From Stanieria sp. NIES-3757 (GTDB lineage: Bacteria > Cyanobacteriota > Cyanobacteriia > Cyanobacteriales > Xenococcaceae): DNA of 64,000 bases. The stretch covers positions 2,170,001 to 2,234,000 of the forward strand of contig AP017375.1 of assembly GCA_002355455.1 (NCBI GenBank). Reading direction: 5' to 3'. This document shows, in pieces, positions 57,434 through 64,000 of the stretch; the stretch's first letter is position 1; each line of letters opens with the position of its first letter. The translations under genes were made by a program, and so were the position numbers. The notes under the pieces are model-generated. The model did not search any database, was not told where the DNA came from, and saw nothing but the letters and a program-made list of their open reading frames with translations.

Positions 57434-58504
57434 ATGCAACTTAACAGTCAGACAAACCCAATTTACGATCGCTTGTTTGATACTATTAGTGAATTAGTTT
57501 TACATCACTCTCCTAGTGGAGTTGAAGCCCAAATCGATCGCTTACTACTAGATCGTTTTGCTACACTCGGGGTAGGATCTTGGCAAGACAGGGCAGGAAA
57601 TATTATTGCCAAAATTCCTGGAAACAACTCATCAAGAGCAATTGCCATTACGGGGCATAAAGATGAAATTGGGGCAATTGTCAAATCTATTGATTATCGT
57701 GGCTGTTTACAAGTAAGAAAATTAGGCGGCTCTTTTCCTTGGGTATATGGAGAAGGTGTCGTAGATATTTTGGGTGACAAGGAAATAATTAGTGGGATAC
57801 TTTCCTTCGGATCGCGTCATGTTTCCCATGAGTCTCCGCAAAAAGCCCAACAAGAAAATGCGCCTTTAAATTGGGAAGATGCTTGGGTAGAAACCAAATT
57901 AACTTTAGAAGAGTTAGAAGCTGCTGGAATACGCCCAGGTAGTCGAGTGGTAGTAGGCAAACATCGTAAACAGCCAATTCGCCTCAAAGATTATATTGGT
58001 AGCTACACGCTTGATAACAAAGCTTCGGTAGCAATTTTACTGGAACTTGCCGAACAAATCAAAGAGCCAGCCGTTGATATTTATTTAGTAGCTTCTGCTA
58101 AAGAAGAAGTCGGGGCAATTGGCGCATTATACTTTACTCAAAATCAAGCTTTGGATGCTTTGATTGCTTTAGAAATTTGCCCTCTTGCTACGGAATATCC
58201 CATTGAAGCAGGAGAAATTCCAGTCTTACTTTCTCAAGATGGTTATGGCATTTATGATGAAAATTTAAACTCTGAATTGGTAAAAGCAGCCAATCAAGCG
58301 AAGATTCCCTTACAATTTGCTGCAATCAGTGGTTTTGGTAGCGATGCTTCCATTGCCATGAAATTTGGTCATGTAGCAAGGGCTGCCTGTCTCGGCTTTC
58401 CTACAGAAAATACTCACGGCTATGAAATTGCTCATTTAGGTGCGATCGCAAACTGTATTAATGTACTTCAAACTTACTGTCATAGTTTAGAAAATTTTGT
58501 TTAA
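57434..58504 (+). CDS. M42 family metallopeptidase
   Basis: This 356-residue protein is of the M42 aminopeptidase/cellulase family. Seen: HHSPSGVEAQIDRLLLDR near 22, the metal ligand His in AITGHKDEIGAIV near 73, VVGKHRKQ near 176, metal Asp in YTLDNKASVAILLELAEQ near 193, the catalytic Glu pair SAKEEVGAIGAL near 228, ALIALEICPLA (metal Asp replaced by Glu here), GFGSDASIAM and the last His in FPTENTHGYEI near 335. M42 enzymes are tetrahedral aminopeptidases acting on short peptides. The stop overlaps by four bases with the convergent 58-residue gene. Confidence 0.9.
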   Translation: MQLNSQTNPIYDRLFDTISELVLHHSPSGVEAQIDRLLLDRFATLGVGSWQDRAGNIIAKIPGNNSSRAIAITGHKDEIGAIVKSIDYRGCLQVRKLGGSFPWVYGEGVVDILGDKEIISGILSFGSRHVSHESPQKAQQENAPLNWEDAWVETKLTLEELEAAGIRPGSRVVVGKHRKQPIRLKDYIGSYTLDNKASVAILLELAEQIKEPAVDIYLVASAKEEVGAIGALYFTQNQALDALIALEICPLATEYPIEAGEIPVLLSQDGYGIYDENLNSELVKAANQAKIPLQFAAISGFGSDASIAMKFGHVARAACLGFPTENTHGYEIAHLGAIANCINVLQTYCHSLENFV

Positions 58505-58677
58505 ACCATTTCCATTTCTTTGCTTAATTCACGAAAAGGAGATACATATAAAGGACAAGCTTGCCAACGCCCTTCAACTGCTACGCCCAGTTTTTGACAA
58601 TTGCCTGATTTTCTGCCCAGCAATTGATAATTACGACAATAAACACAAATACGTTGCTCGGAATTATTAAGTTTCAT
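58501..58677 (-). CDS. Small cysteine-containing protein, 58 residues
   Basis: The frame runs from ATG 58677 to TAA 58501. The product has four Cys: ICVYCRNYQLLGRKSGNCQK (Cys at 10, 13 and 23) and WQACPLYVSPFREL (Cys at 40), spacing suited to a small zinc or iron-sulfur site. I recall similar conserved cyanobacterial proteins of this size but can name no function. Its last bases overlap the M42 stop. The clean frame and conserved-looking motifs favour a real gene. Confidence 0.75.
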   Translation of the reverse strand: MKLNNSEQRICVYCRNYQLLGRKSGNCQKLGVAVEGRWQACPLYVSPFRELSKEMEMV

Positions 58678-59353
58678 TGCCTGTTTTTTCCAGTTTTAAT
58701 TAAATTGTTTTTGAAGTTTGAGATCTACTTTCTAGAAGCTCGATCCCTGAAAAAATAAATATTAAATCTATTTAAAAAATATTATGAGTAGGTAGGAAGT
58801 TAAATCTACCTAAAGATACAGTTTTCACTTATGTCCATGAAGTTGAAGGAAAACCTAAATTTTTAAATAAATAACCCGACGAGTCCAAATATGTAAAAAA
58901 CTTATTTTTATTATTCATTTGTTTTTTAGACTTGATCCCTTAAGTTAATTTGATTTGGCAAAGCAGTTCTTAAATAGGCTTTTTTCAACTGAAATAATCT
59001 AATTATTTATAGGTTTAACGACGAAAAAATTTATCAAAAAAAGCTACTCAAATAAGTAACAAAAAAAATGATTGTTACTTAAATGTAGAAATTGATCGGA
59101 TAAAATCAAGCAGAAAAATAATTTTGTTTTCCAAAAAAATAAATTAGATTATTTTTAATAATTACAATAAAATTAAATCTATCCAAAGATATAAAAAACT
59201 TGTAGCGAAAGCAGGATGGGTAAAGAAATATTAATTTCTTAAACTAAAAAAAACTATTTCGTTTAACTAGAAAATAACCGTAAGGATTTCAAAAGATTAC
59301 AATAACTGGAGGCATCCTAAAACAAAAATGCTTAGAACTATTTAAAAACTTAA
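58678..59353. other. Long AT-rich intergenic region
   Basis: About 676 bp with no recognisable gene. It contains a direct repeat TAAATCTACCTAAAGATA (58801-58818) against TAAATCTATCCAAAGATA (59174-59191), 18 bp with three mismatches. It is flanked by the divergent small Cys gene and the ABC1 kinase gene. Confidence 0.5.
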
Positions 59354-61003
59354 ATGTTTGCACTTACTCAAAAAACTGCCCGTCAAAGAGAAATTGTTGA
59401 GGTTGTCTTCCGCAATGGTTGGGGCTATATGCGAGGTTTACTCACTGGTGGCAAACCCGATGAACCTCGGTTACCTTCTCCCACAGTTCTCAAAAAAGTT
59501 TTAATTGAATTAGGTCCTGTTTATGTCAAACTAGGTCAACTGCTTTCTACTCGTCCCGATTTATTGCCAGGAAGATACGTCGAAGCACTGACAGATTTAC
59601 AAGCAAGAGTTCCTCCTGTAGCTTGGAATCAAATTGAAAACTTAATTCAACAGGAACTAGGAAAACCAATTGATACCGTTTTTGCTAGTATCGAGCCACA
59701 AGCGATCGCAGCAGGTTCGATTGGTCAGGTTCATTATGCTACCCTTGTTAATGGTCAACCAGTAGCCCTTAAGGTTCAACGTCCTGGAATCGATGTTGTG
59801 GTTGCTCAAGATGTTGCTTTGATTAGAAATTTAGCAGAGTTAGTGTCTTTAACTGAGGTTGGCAAAGATTTTGATATTGTTGCTTTGGCAGACGAATTTA
59901 TTATTGCCATCAAAGCAGAATTAGATTTTACTTTAGAAGCTCAGTATACAGACCAATTACGTCGCAATCTTAGTGCTAGTCGCTGGTTCGATCCTCAACA
60001 ACTGAGTATTCCGCAAGTTTATTGGGATATCACCACCCCTAAGCTATTGACCCTTGAGTGGTTAGAAGGCAAACCAATTTTAGAAGCACAACTACCAGCA
60101 ATAAGCGAAGATAAAGACCAAGATACGCAACGTCGAGAGATTACCACTCTATTATTTCGGTCTTTTTTCCAACAAATTTATATCGATGGTTTCTTTCATG
60201 CCGATCCTCATCCAGGCAATATTTTTTACCTTAATGATGGCAGAGTTGCTTTACTTGATTGTGGAATGGTAGGGCGATTAGATCCTCGTACTCAGCAGAT
60301 TTTAACCGAGATGTTGCTGGCAGTAATAGATCTTGATGCTAAAAGATGCAGTCAGCTAACTTTAGAATTAGCCGAATCAAATAAACCAGTTATTTTAGAA
60401 CGCCTGACCAATGATTATGAGCGGATGTTACGCAAATACTTCAATCTCAGCCTAGCGCAGATTAACTTTAGCGAAGTGTTTTATGAGATTTTGCAAGTAT
60501 CTCGTGACAATCGCATTCGTTTACCCAGCAATCTGGGTTTGTATGCCAAAACCCTTGCCAATTTGGAAGGAGTTGCCAGAGGTTTCGATCCACAGATTAA
60601 TCTACTCGATCAAATTAAACCCTTAATGGCGGATTTGTTTCGTCGTCAACTGTTGGGTGATAGTCCTCTTGAAACTTTACTACGAACTGCGATCGATCTC
60701 AAAAGTCTATCTTTGCGATCGCCTCGTCAAGTAGAATGGTTACTAGACCGAGTAGCTTCAGAAACTCTGAAGTGGAATATTAGTATTCGCGAGTTAGATT
60801 CTTTAAGCCATACTTTAGATGATTCAGCTAACCGACTTTCTTTTAGTATTTTGGTAGGTTCTTTGATTATGGGAGCAGCGATTATTTCTGCTAATGCTTC
60901 TACTAATCAATTATCGATTCTCAGTGATATTTTGTTTGCTGCTGCTAGTTTTTTAGGTATTTGGCTGATTATTAGTATTTTGCGATCGGGAAGATTAAAG
61001 TAG
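59354..61003 (+). CDS. ABC1/UbiB family atypical kinase
   Basis: This 549-residue protein is of the AarF/ABC1/UbiB family, which in plastids and cyanobacteria is linked to prenylquinone metabolism. Seen: the KxGQ motif in YVKLGQLLSTRPDLLP near 57-72, the Ala-rich nucleotide loop AAGSIGQVHYA near 119, the Lys in VALKVQRPG near 136, the catalytic DGFFHADPHPGNIFYL near 281 and metal Asp in VALLDCGMVGRLD near 301. Two hydrophobic stretches at the C-terminus (LSFSILVGSLIMGAAIISAN, then SFLGIWLIISIL) are a membrane anchor. Typical length. Confidence 0.92.
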   Translation: MFALTQKTARQREIVEVVFRNGWGYMRGLLTGGKPDEPRLPSPTVLKKVLIELGPVYVKLGQLLSTRPDLLPGRYVEALTDLQARVPPVAWNQIENLIQQELGKPIDTVFASIEPQAIAAGSIGQVHYATLVNGQPVALKVQRPGIDVVVAQDVALIRNLAELVSLTEVGKDFDIVALADEFIIAIKAELDFTLEAQYTDQLRRNLSASRWFDPQQLSIPQVYWDITTPKLLTLEWLEGKPILEAQLPAISEDKDQDTQRREITTLLFRSFFQQIYIDGFFHADPHPGNIFYLNDGRVALLDCGMVGRLDPRTQQILTEMLLAVIDLDAKRCSQLTLELAESNKPVILERLTNDYERMLRKYFNLSLAQINFSEVFYEILQVSRDNRIRLPSNLGLYAKTLANLEGVARGFDPQINLLDQIKPLMADLFRRQLLGDSPLETLLRTAIDLKSLSLRSPRQVEWLLDRVASETLKWNISIRELDSLSHTLDDSANRLSFSILVGSLIMGAAIISANASTNQLSILSDILFAAASFLGIWLIISILRSGRLK

Positions 61004-61038
61004 TTAAATTAATTTGTAATTGCAACTAAGATCAACCT

Positions 61039-61812
61039 CTACTCAAACTTAAGTGGTAAACCATCCTGAAATACCAGCAATTCCCCCGATTGAATTGGTG
61101 TCCAAACTTCGTTGTCGGTAAGAGGAGTAGTCGCAATCACAGCAACGCGATCGCTTGGGGTGGTTAACTCCTGAAAGTCTACTGTTATATCTTCATCAAT
61201 CAAATGAGCAGCAGCAAAGGGTGCTTGACGGACAATATAGCTAAGTTTGGTCGAACAATAAGCAAACAAATGTTCTCCATCTGACAATAAATAATTAAAA
61301 ATTCCCTTGCTTGACAGTTGTTGAGTAATCTCTTGGAGAATTAGATCCAACTTTTCTAAAGGTGGTTTACTTTCAGGAAAGTTTTGACGTAAAGTATTCA
61401 AAATTAAACAAAAAGCTCGTTCGCTGTCAGTATTGCCTACAGGACGATAAAATTCTTCACTCTCAGGCGGAAAATTTAATAAATCTCCATTGTGGGCAAA
61501 TACCCAATAACGCCCCCACAATTCTCTTTGAAACGGGTGACAATTTTCTAGAGCAACTTTTCCTACAGTCGCTTTGCGAATATGAGCAATGACATTGGTA
61601 GAGTGAATGGGATAGCGACGCACCAACTCTGCGATGGGAGAGTTAGCAGAAGGCTGAACATCCAAAAACATTCGGCAACCTAAACCTTCAAAGAAGGCAA
61701 TGCCCCAGCCATCACGATGTTCATCTGTATTTCCGCCTCGCGCACAAAACCCCTCGAAGGAAAAACAAATGTCCGTTGGCACATTGCAATTCATTCCCAA
61801 CAGTTGACACAT
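61039..61812 (-). CDS. Class II glutamine amidotransferase (YafJ-like)
   Basis: This is a 257-residue protein. ATG 61812 was chosen because it gives a protein starting M-CQLLGMNC: removal of Met leaves Cys as the N-terminal nucleophile, as class II amidotransferases need. The ATG at 61833 would bury it. Seen: HRDGWGIAFFEG near 32-43, ATVGKVALENCHPF near 82-95, WVFAHNGDLLNFP near 100-112, and GNTDSERAFCLILN near 127. It is related to YafJ/EgtC; glutamine hydrolysis may be coupled to a partner or used on a gamma-glutamyl compound. The neighbours give no clue. Confidence 0.9.
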   Translation of the reverse strand: MCQLLGMNCNVPTDICFSFEGFCARGGNTDEHRDGWGIAFFEGLGCRMFLDVQPSANSPIAELVRRYPIHSTNVIAHIRKATVGKVALENCHPFQRELWGRYWVFAHNGDLLNFPPESEEFYRPVGNTDSERAFCLILNTLRQNFPESKPPLEKLDLILQEITQQLSSKGIFNYLLSDGEHLFAYCSTKLSYIVRQAPFAAAHLIDEDITVDFQELTTPSDRVAVIATTPLTDNEVWTPIQSGELLVFQDGLPLKFE

Positions 61813-61968
61813 GAGAATTGAATTATAAAACATCTAAACTACACTTACAAATCGTAGCATTAAATATTGATAGGACAAATCCCGACCACTTTGATTTATC
61901 GTTGTGAAGCGAAAAACAATTAATCACCAAATTGCAACAAACACGAGAAAATTTGGATTGAACTAGAT

Positions 61969-63798
61969 CTAAGCAAGACGATTCATAATACGATTAGCAA
62001 GCTGTTTAGCTACAACAGGTTTATCGACAAAGTCGTCTGCACCACTGGCAAAAACTTGATTGCGAATAGCTACGTTGTTATGAACACTCAGAAACATTAC
62101 TGGTAATTTGCGCCAATAAGGATGAGTTCGCAGCACCTTACACAGTTCAATTCCGCTCAAGTGAGGCATTTCAATATCTAACACCAGCAGATTAGGGTTG
62201 ACTGCTTGGAGGACATCCCAAAATTGCCGAGGATCGTGCAAGGTAGTGAGTTTGAATCCCCAAGGATGTAAGAGAGATGGTAAAACTTCTAATAATTCTA
62301 AATCGTCATCTACGATCATAACTTTTTTGCCTTGAGAAGAACGCTGAAAAACTTCCTGGCAAAAACTGATTATTTCTGAGTGGGTTAGAGGTTGTTTAAG
62401 ATAGAAATATCCTCCATGTCTAGCAACTTTGAGCCTGTCTTCAAAGCGATCACGATCTGCTAAAACAATCGTTGGAATAGATGGTTCGAGTAGACTAAAT
62501 TCCGCAATTAAGGAAAAATTATCCCATTGAAAGGGAAGCTCGGATTCTGATTCGCTCAAGGTGAGTTTCAGCAAAACAGCATCGGGAAGTTGTTCTAGTG
62601 ATTGTTCTTCGAGCCACATTCTAGTTGATTCAGGATTGGTTAAGACTAAGGTTTTAATACCTTTGCTGTTGGCATAGTCAATTAATTGTTCGCTAGATTT
62701 AGGGTCAGGATCGATGATTAAGAGAAAAGGAGAATGTTCTCTCAGTTGACAAGCGATTTTGGGAAGAGTATTCTCTTCTGTAGCTAATTCTTGGCGTAAA
62801 ACTTGAATAATAGCTTCCAATTGCCAGATTTTTTCTTGATTAATTTGTTCAGTTAATACTTGTTCTAATTCTCTAGCTAATTGAGAAGCTTCATCAAAAC
62901 CAAAGAGTCCCAGATTGCCAGCTAAACTGTGAGCTGTTAACAAAGCAGTTTGGCGATCGCGTTCGCTAAAATTGCCTTGTTGCCAAGTTACAACCATTGT
63001 CTCTAAAGTTTCTAATTGTTGATGACTTTTGGAGCGATATTTTTCCCAAGCTACACTTAAAGCGTTTAAATGTCGCGATCGCTTGTTTTCTGGAGTTTCC
63101 AGTTCGACATTCAACTCTTCCTGGGGTAAAGATTTGAGGGAATAACCCCTACCAGGAACGGTTTCGATCAAATCTTCAGGTAAACCAGCTAGTTTTAATT
63201 TTTGTCGTAAATATCTTAGATGAGAACGAACAGTTGCTTCGGCTGGATATTCTGCCGATGACCATAAACTTTCAATAATTTCTTCAATGCTTAAAACTTC
63301 TTGACTATGACGCAAAAATAACTCTAATAAGCTGTATTCTTTAGCAGTCAGGGATATAGTTTCTCCTTGATAGGTCACTTCAGCGTTACAGGGATTGAGT
63401 TGTAATTCTCCCCAACTCAAGACAGGTAAAAAGTCACAGTTGAGACGACGCAATAAAGCACGGATCCGAGCCGTTAATTCGTCGATATCAAAAGGCTTAC
63501 AAATATAATCATCTGCTCCCGCATCAAGTCCTTTGATCTTATTTTGACTCCCGTGACGAGCGGTAAGTAACAAAATCGGCATTTCATAGCCATTAGCGCG
63601 AAAACGCTGACATAAACTAATCCCATCGAGCTTAGGCAAAGACCAATCGAGGATAATTAAATCGTAGTTATAGGTTGAACCATATAGCCAACCTTGTTCT
63701 CCATCAGTAACTGCATCTACGGCATAGTTTTGTTCTGCTAGACTTCTTGAAAGGACATCTATTAAAGTTTGATCATCATCAACTAATAAAATTCTCAT
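61969..63798 (-). CDS. Multidomain response regulator REC-OmpR-HPt-REC-REC
   Basis: This is a 609-residue regulator with five modules. REC1 at 1-118: LLVDDDQ, D51 in LIILDWS, T79, K101. OmpR-type winged helix at ~125-224: LTAKEYSLLELFLRHSQEVL and a VPGRGYSLKS wing. HPt-like helical bundle at ~255-345 with H290 in TAHSLAGNLGLFGF. A second receiver-like domain at ~355-480 lacks the phospho-acceptor Asp in its usual strand (DAVLLKLTL). REC3 at ~490-609 has IVDDD and D541 in LLVLDIEMP. It is cytoplasmic and binds DNA. The pattern resembles cyanobacterial regulators with internal phosphorelay. A further REC gene lies upstream. Confidence 0.9.
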   Translation of the reverse strand: MRILLVDDDQTLIDVLSRSLAEQNYAVDAVTDGEQGWLYGSTYNYDLIILDWSLPKLDGISLCQRFRANGYEMPILLLTARHGSQNKIKGLDAGADDYICKPFDIDELTARIRALLRRLNCDFLPVLSWGELQLNPCNAEVTYQGETISLTAKEYSLLELFLRHSQEVLSIEEIIESLWSSAEYPAEATVRSHLRYLRQKLKLAGLPEDLIETVPGRGYSLKSLPQEELNVELETPENKRSRHLNALSVAWEKYRSKSHQQLETLETMVVTWQQGNFSERDRQTALLTAHSLAGNLGLFGFDEASQLARELEQVLTEQINQEKIWQLEAIIQVLRQELATEENTLPKIACQLREHSPFLLIIDPDPKSSEQLIDYANSKGIKTLVLTNPESTRMWLEEQSLEQLPDAVLLKLTLSESESELPFQWDNFSLIAEFSLLEPSIPTIVLADRDRFEDRLKVARHGGYFYLKQPLTHSEIISFCQEVFQRSSQGKKVMIVDDDLELLEVLPSLLHPWGFKLTTLHDPRQFWDVLQAVNPNLLVLDIEMPHLSGIELCKVLRTHPYWRKLPVMFLSVHNNVAIRNQVFASGADDFVDKPVVAKQLANRIMNRLA

Positions 63799-63829
63799 CC
63801 GTAACTAGAATCAACCTCCCGTAACTAAC

Positions 63830-64000
63830 TTAAATTTTCCATCGCAAAATAGAAGCAATTCGACTAGCAAGAGTCATCGAATTAAAAGGCTTAGTAATTA
63901 CCCCTGCTACTCCCAACCCTTGTAATTGATTTTTGTCCGCAGCTTGGATTTTAGCTGTGAGAAAAATCACTGGAATCGACTGAGTTTTAGGATTCGCTTG
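63830..64000 (-). CDS. C-terminal end of a response regulator receiver domain, cut by the window
   Basis: The frame enters at the window end and stops at TAA 63830-63832; 56 codons are visible. The sequence QSIPVIFLTAKIQAADKNQL, then GVAGVITKPFNSMTLASRI, holds the conserved Thr and Lys of the receiver fold, so this is a CheY-like domain. It is 31 bp upstream of the multidomain regulator on the same strand and probably in one operon. Confidence 0.85.
   Translation of the reverse strand, partial: QANPKTQSIPVIFLTAKIQAADKNQLQGLGVAGVITKPFNSMTLASRIASILRWKI

Overview
This window is cyanobacterial. It carries psaF and psaJ for photosystem I, a solanesyl-type polyprenyl synthase, many families confined largely to cyanobacteria (DUF1818, DUF2232, the TIGR00303 CobT-like family, cyanobacterial RpoZ) and many copies of the octamer GCGATCGC (HIP1). 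The DNA is AT-rich, with a low-GC coding style. It looks like a unicellular or baeocystous type in the Pleurocapsa/Stanieria/Cyanothece range, but that placement is only an impression. No prophage, CRISPR array, rRNA operon or intact insertion sequence was found.

Layout. 0-3 kb: the start of an exported pentapeptide-repeat protein (cut by the window edge) and three tandem AIM24-family paralogues. 3-8.3 kb: Ser/Thr kinase, 6-phosphogluconate dehydrogenase, an MFS transporter and a class IV aminotransferase. 8.8-11.7 kb: a secreted fibro-slime/calcium-repeat protein and a type II toxin-antitoxin pair whose toxin frame is broken. 11.7-25.3 kb: a region rich in central carbon metabolism (double histidine phosphatase, phosphoglucomutase, NAD-type GAPDH, enolase, glycogen phosphorylase), interspersed with a CPBP protease, an anion permease and a TPR protein. 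25.5-33.4 kb: lipoprotein, galE, polyprenyl synthase, a 47-residue membrane protein, murI, a cell-wall amidase and a Na+/H+ antiporter. 33.6-37.5 kb: cyanase with a DUF1348 protein, then a divergent histidine kinase and AraC-type response regulator. 37.6-44 kb: psaJ, psaF, tsaD, corA and membrane transporters, ending with a sugar transferase. 44.4-53.5 kb: Crp-type regulator, DUF2232-CobT-like pair, two orphan solute-binding proteins, SGNH hydrolase, rpoZ, DUF1818, tRNA-Pro(GGG) with gene remnants abutting it, and a P-loop protein. 53.6-64 kb: hydrolase, RNA-binding protein with a small basic partner, two miniature-element relics, SDR, GNAT, M42 peptidase, a 58-residue cysteine protein, an ABC1 kinase, a class II amidotransferase, a five-domain response regulator and the tail of another response regulator.

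How the genes fit together. Phosphorylase, phosphoglucomutase, GAPDH of the NAD type, enolase and 6-phosphogluconate dehydrogenase together cover much of glycogen breakdown through glycolysis and the oxidative pentose phosphate route, as used in the dark. They lie near each other but on both strands, so this is a neighbourhood and not one operon.

The most distinctive non-coding signal is a dispersed 28-bp palindrome family (five copies recognised). In two copies it is fused directly to a 7-bp tandem repeat (CTGRTAA). Other points worth a second look are the frameshifted RelE-like toxin, gene remnants starting immediately beyond the tRNA-Pro 3' end, a terminator-like hairpin with a competing stem between the RNA-binding protein gene and a 55-residue basic ORF, and several genes of fewer than 60 codons.
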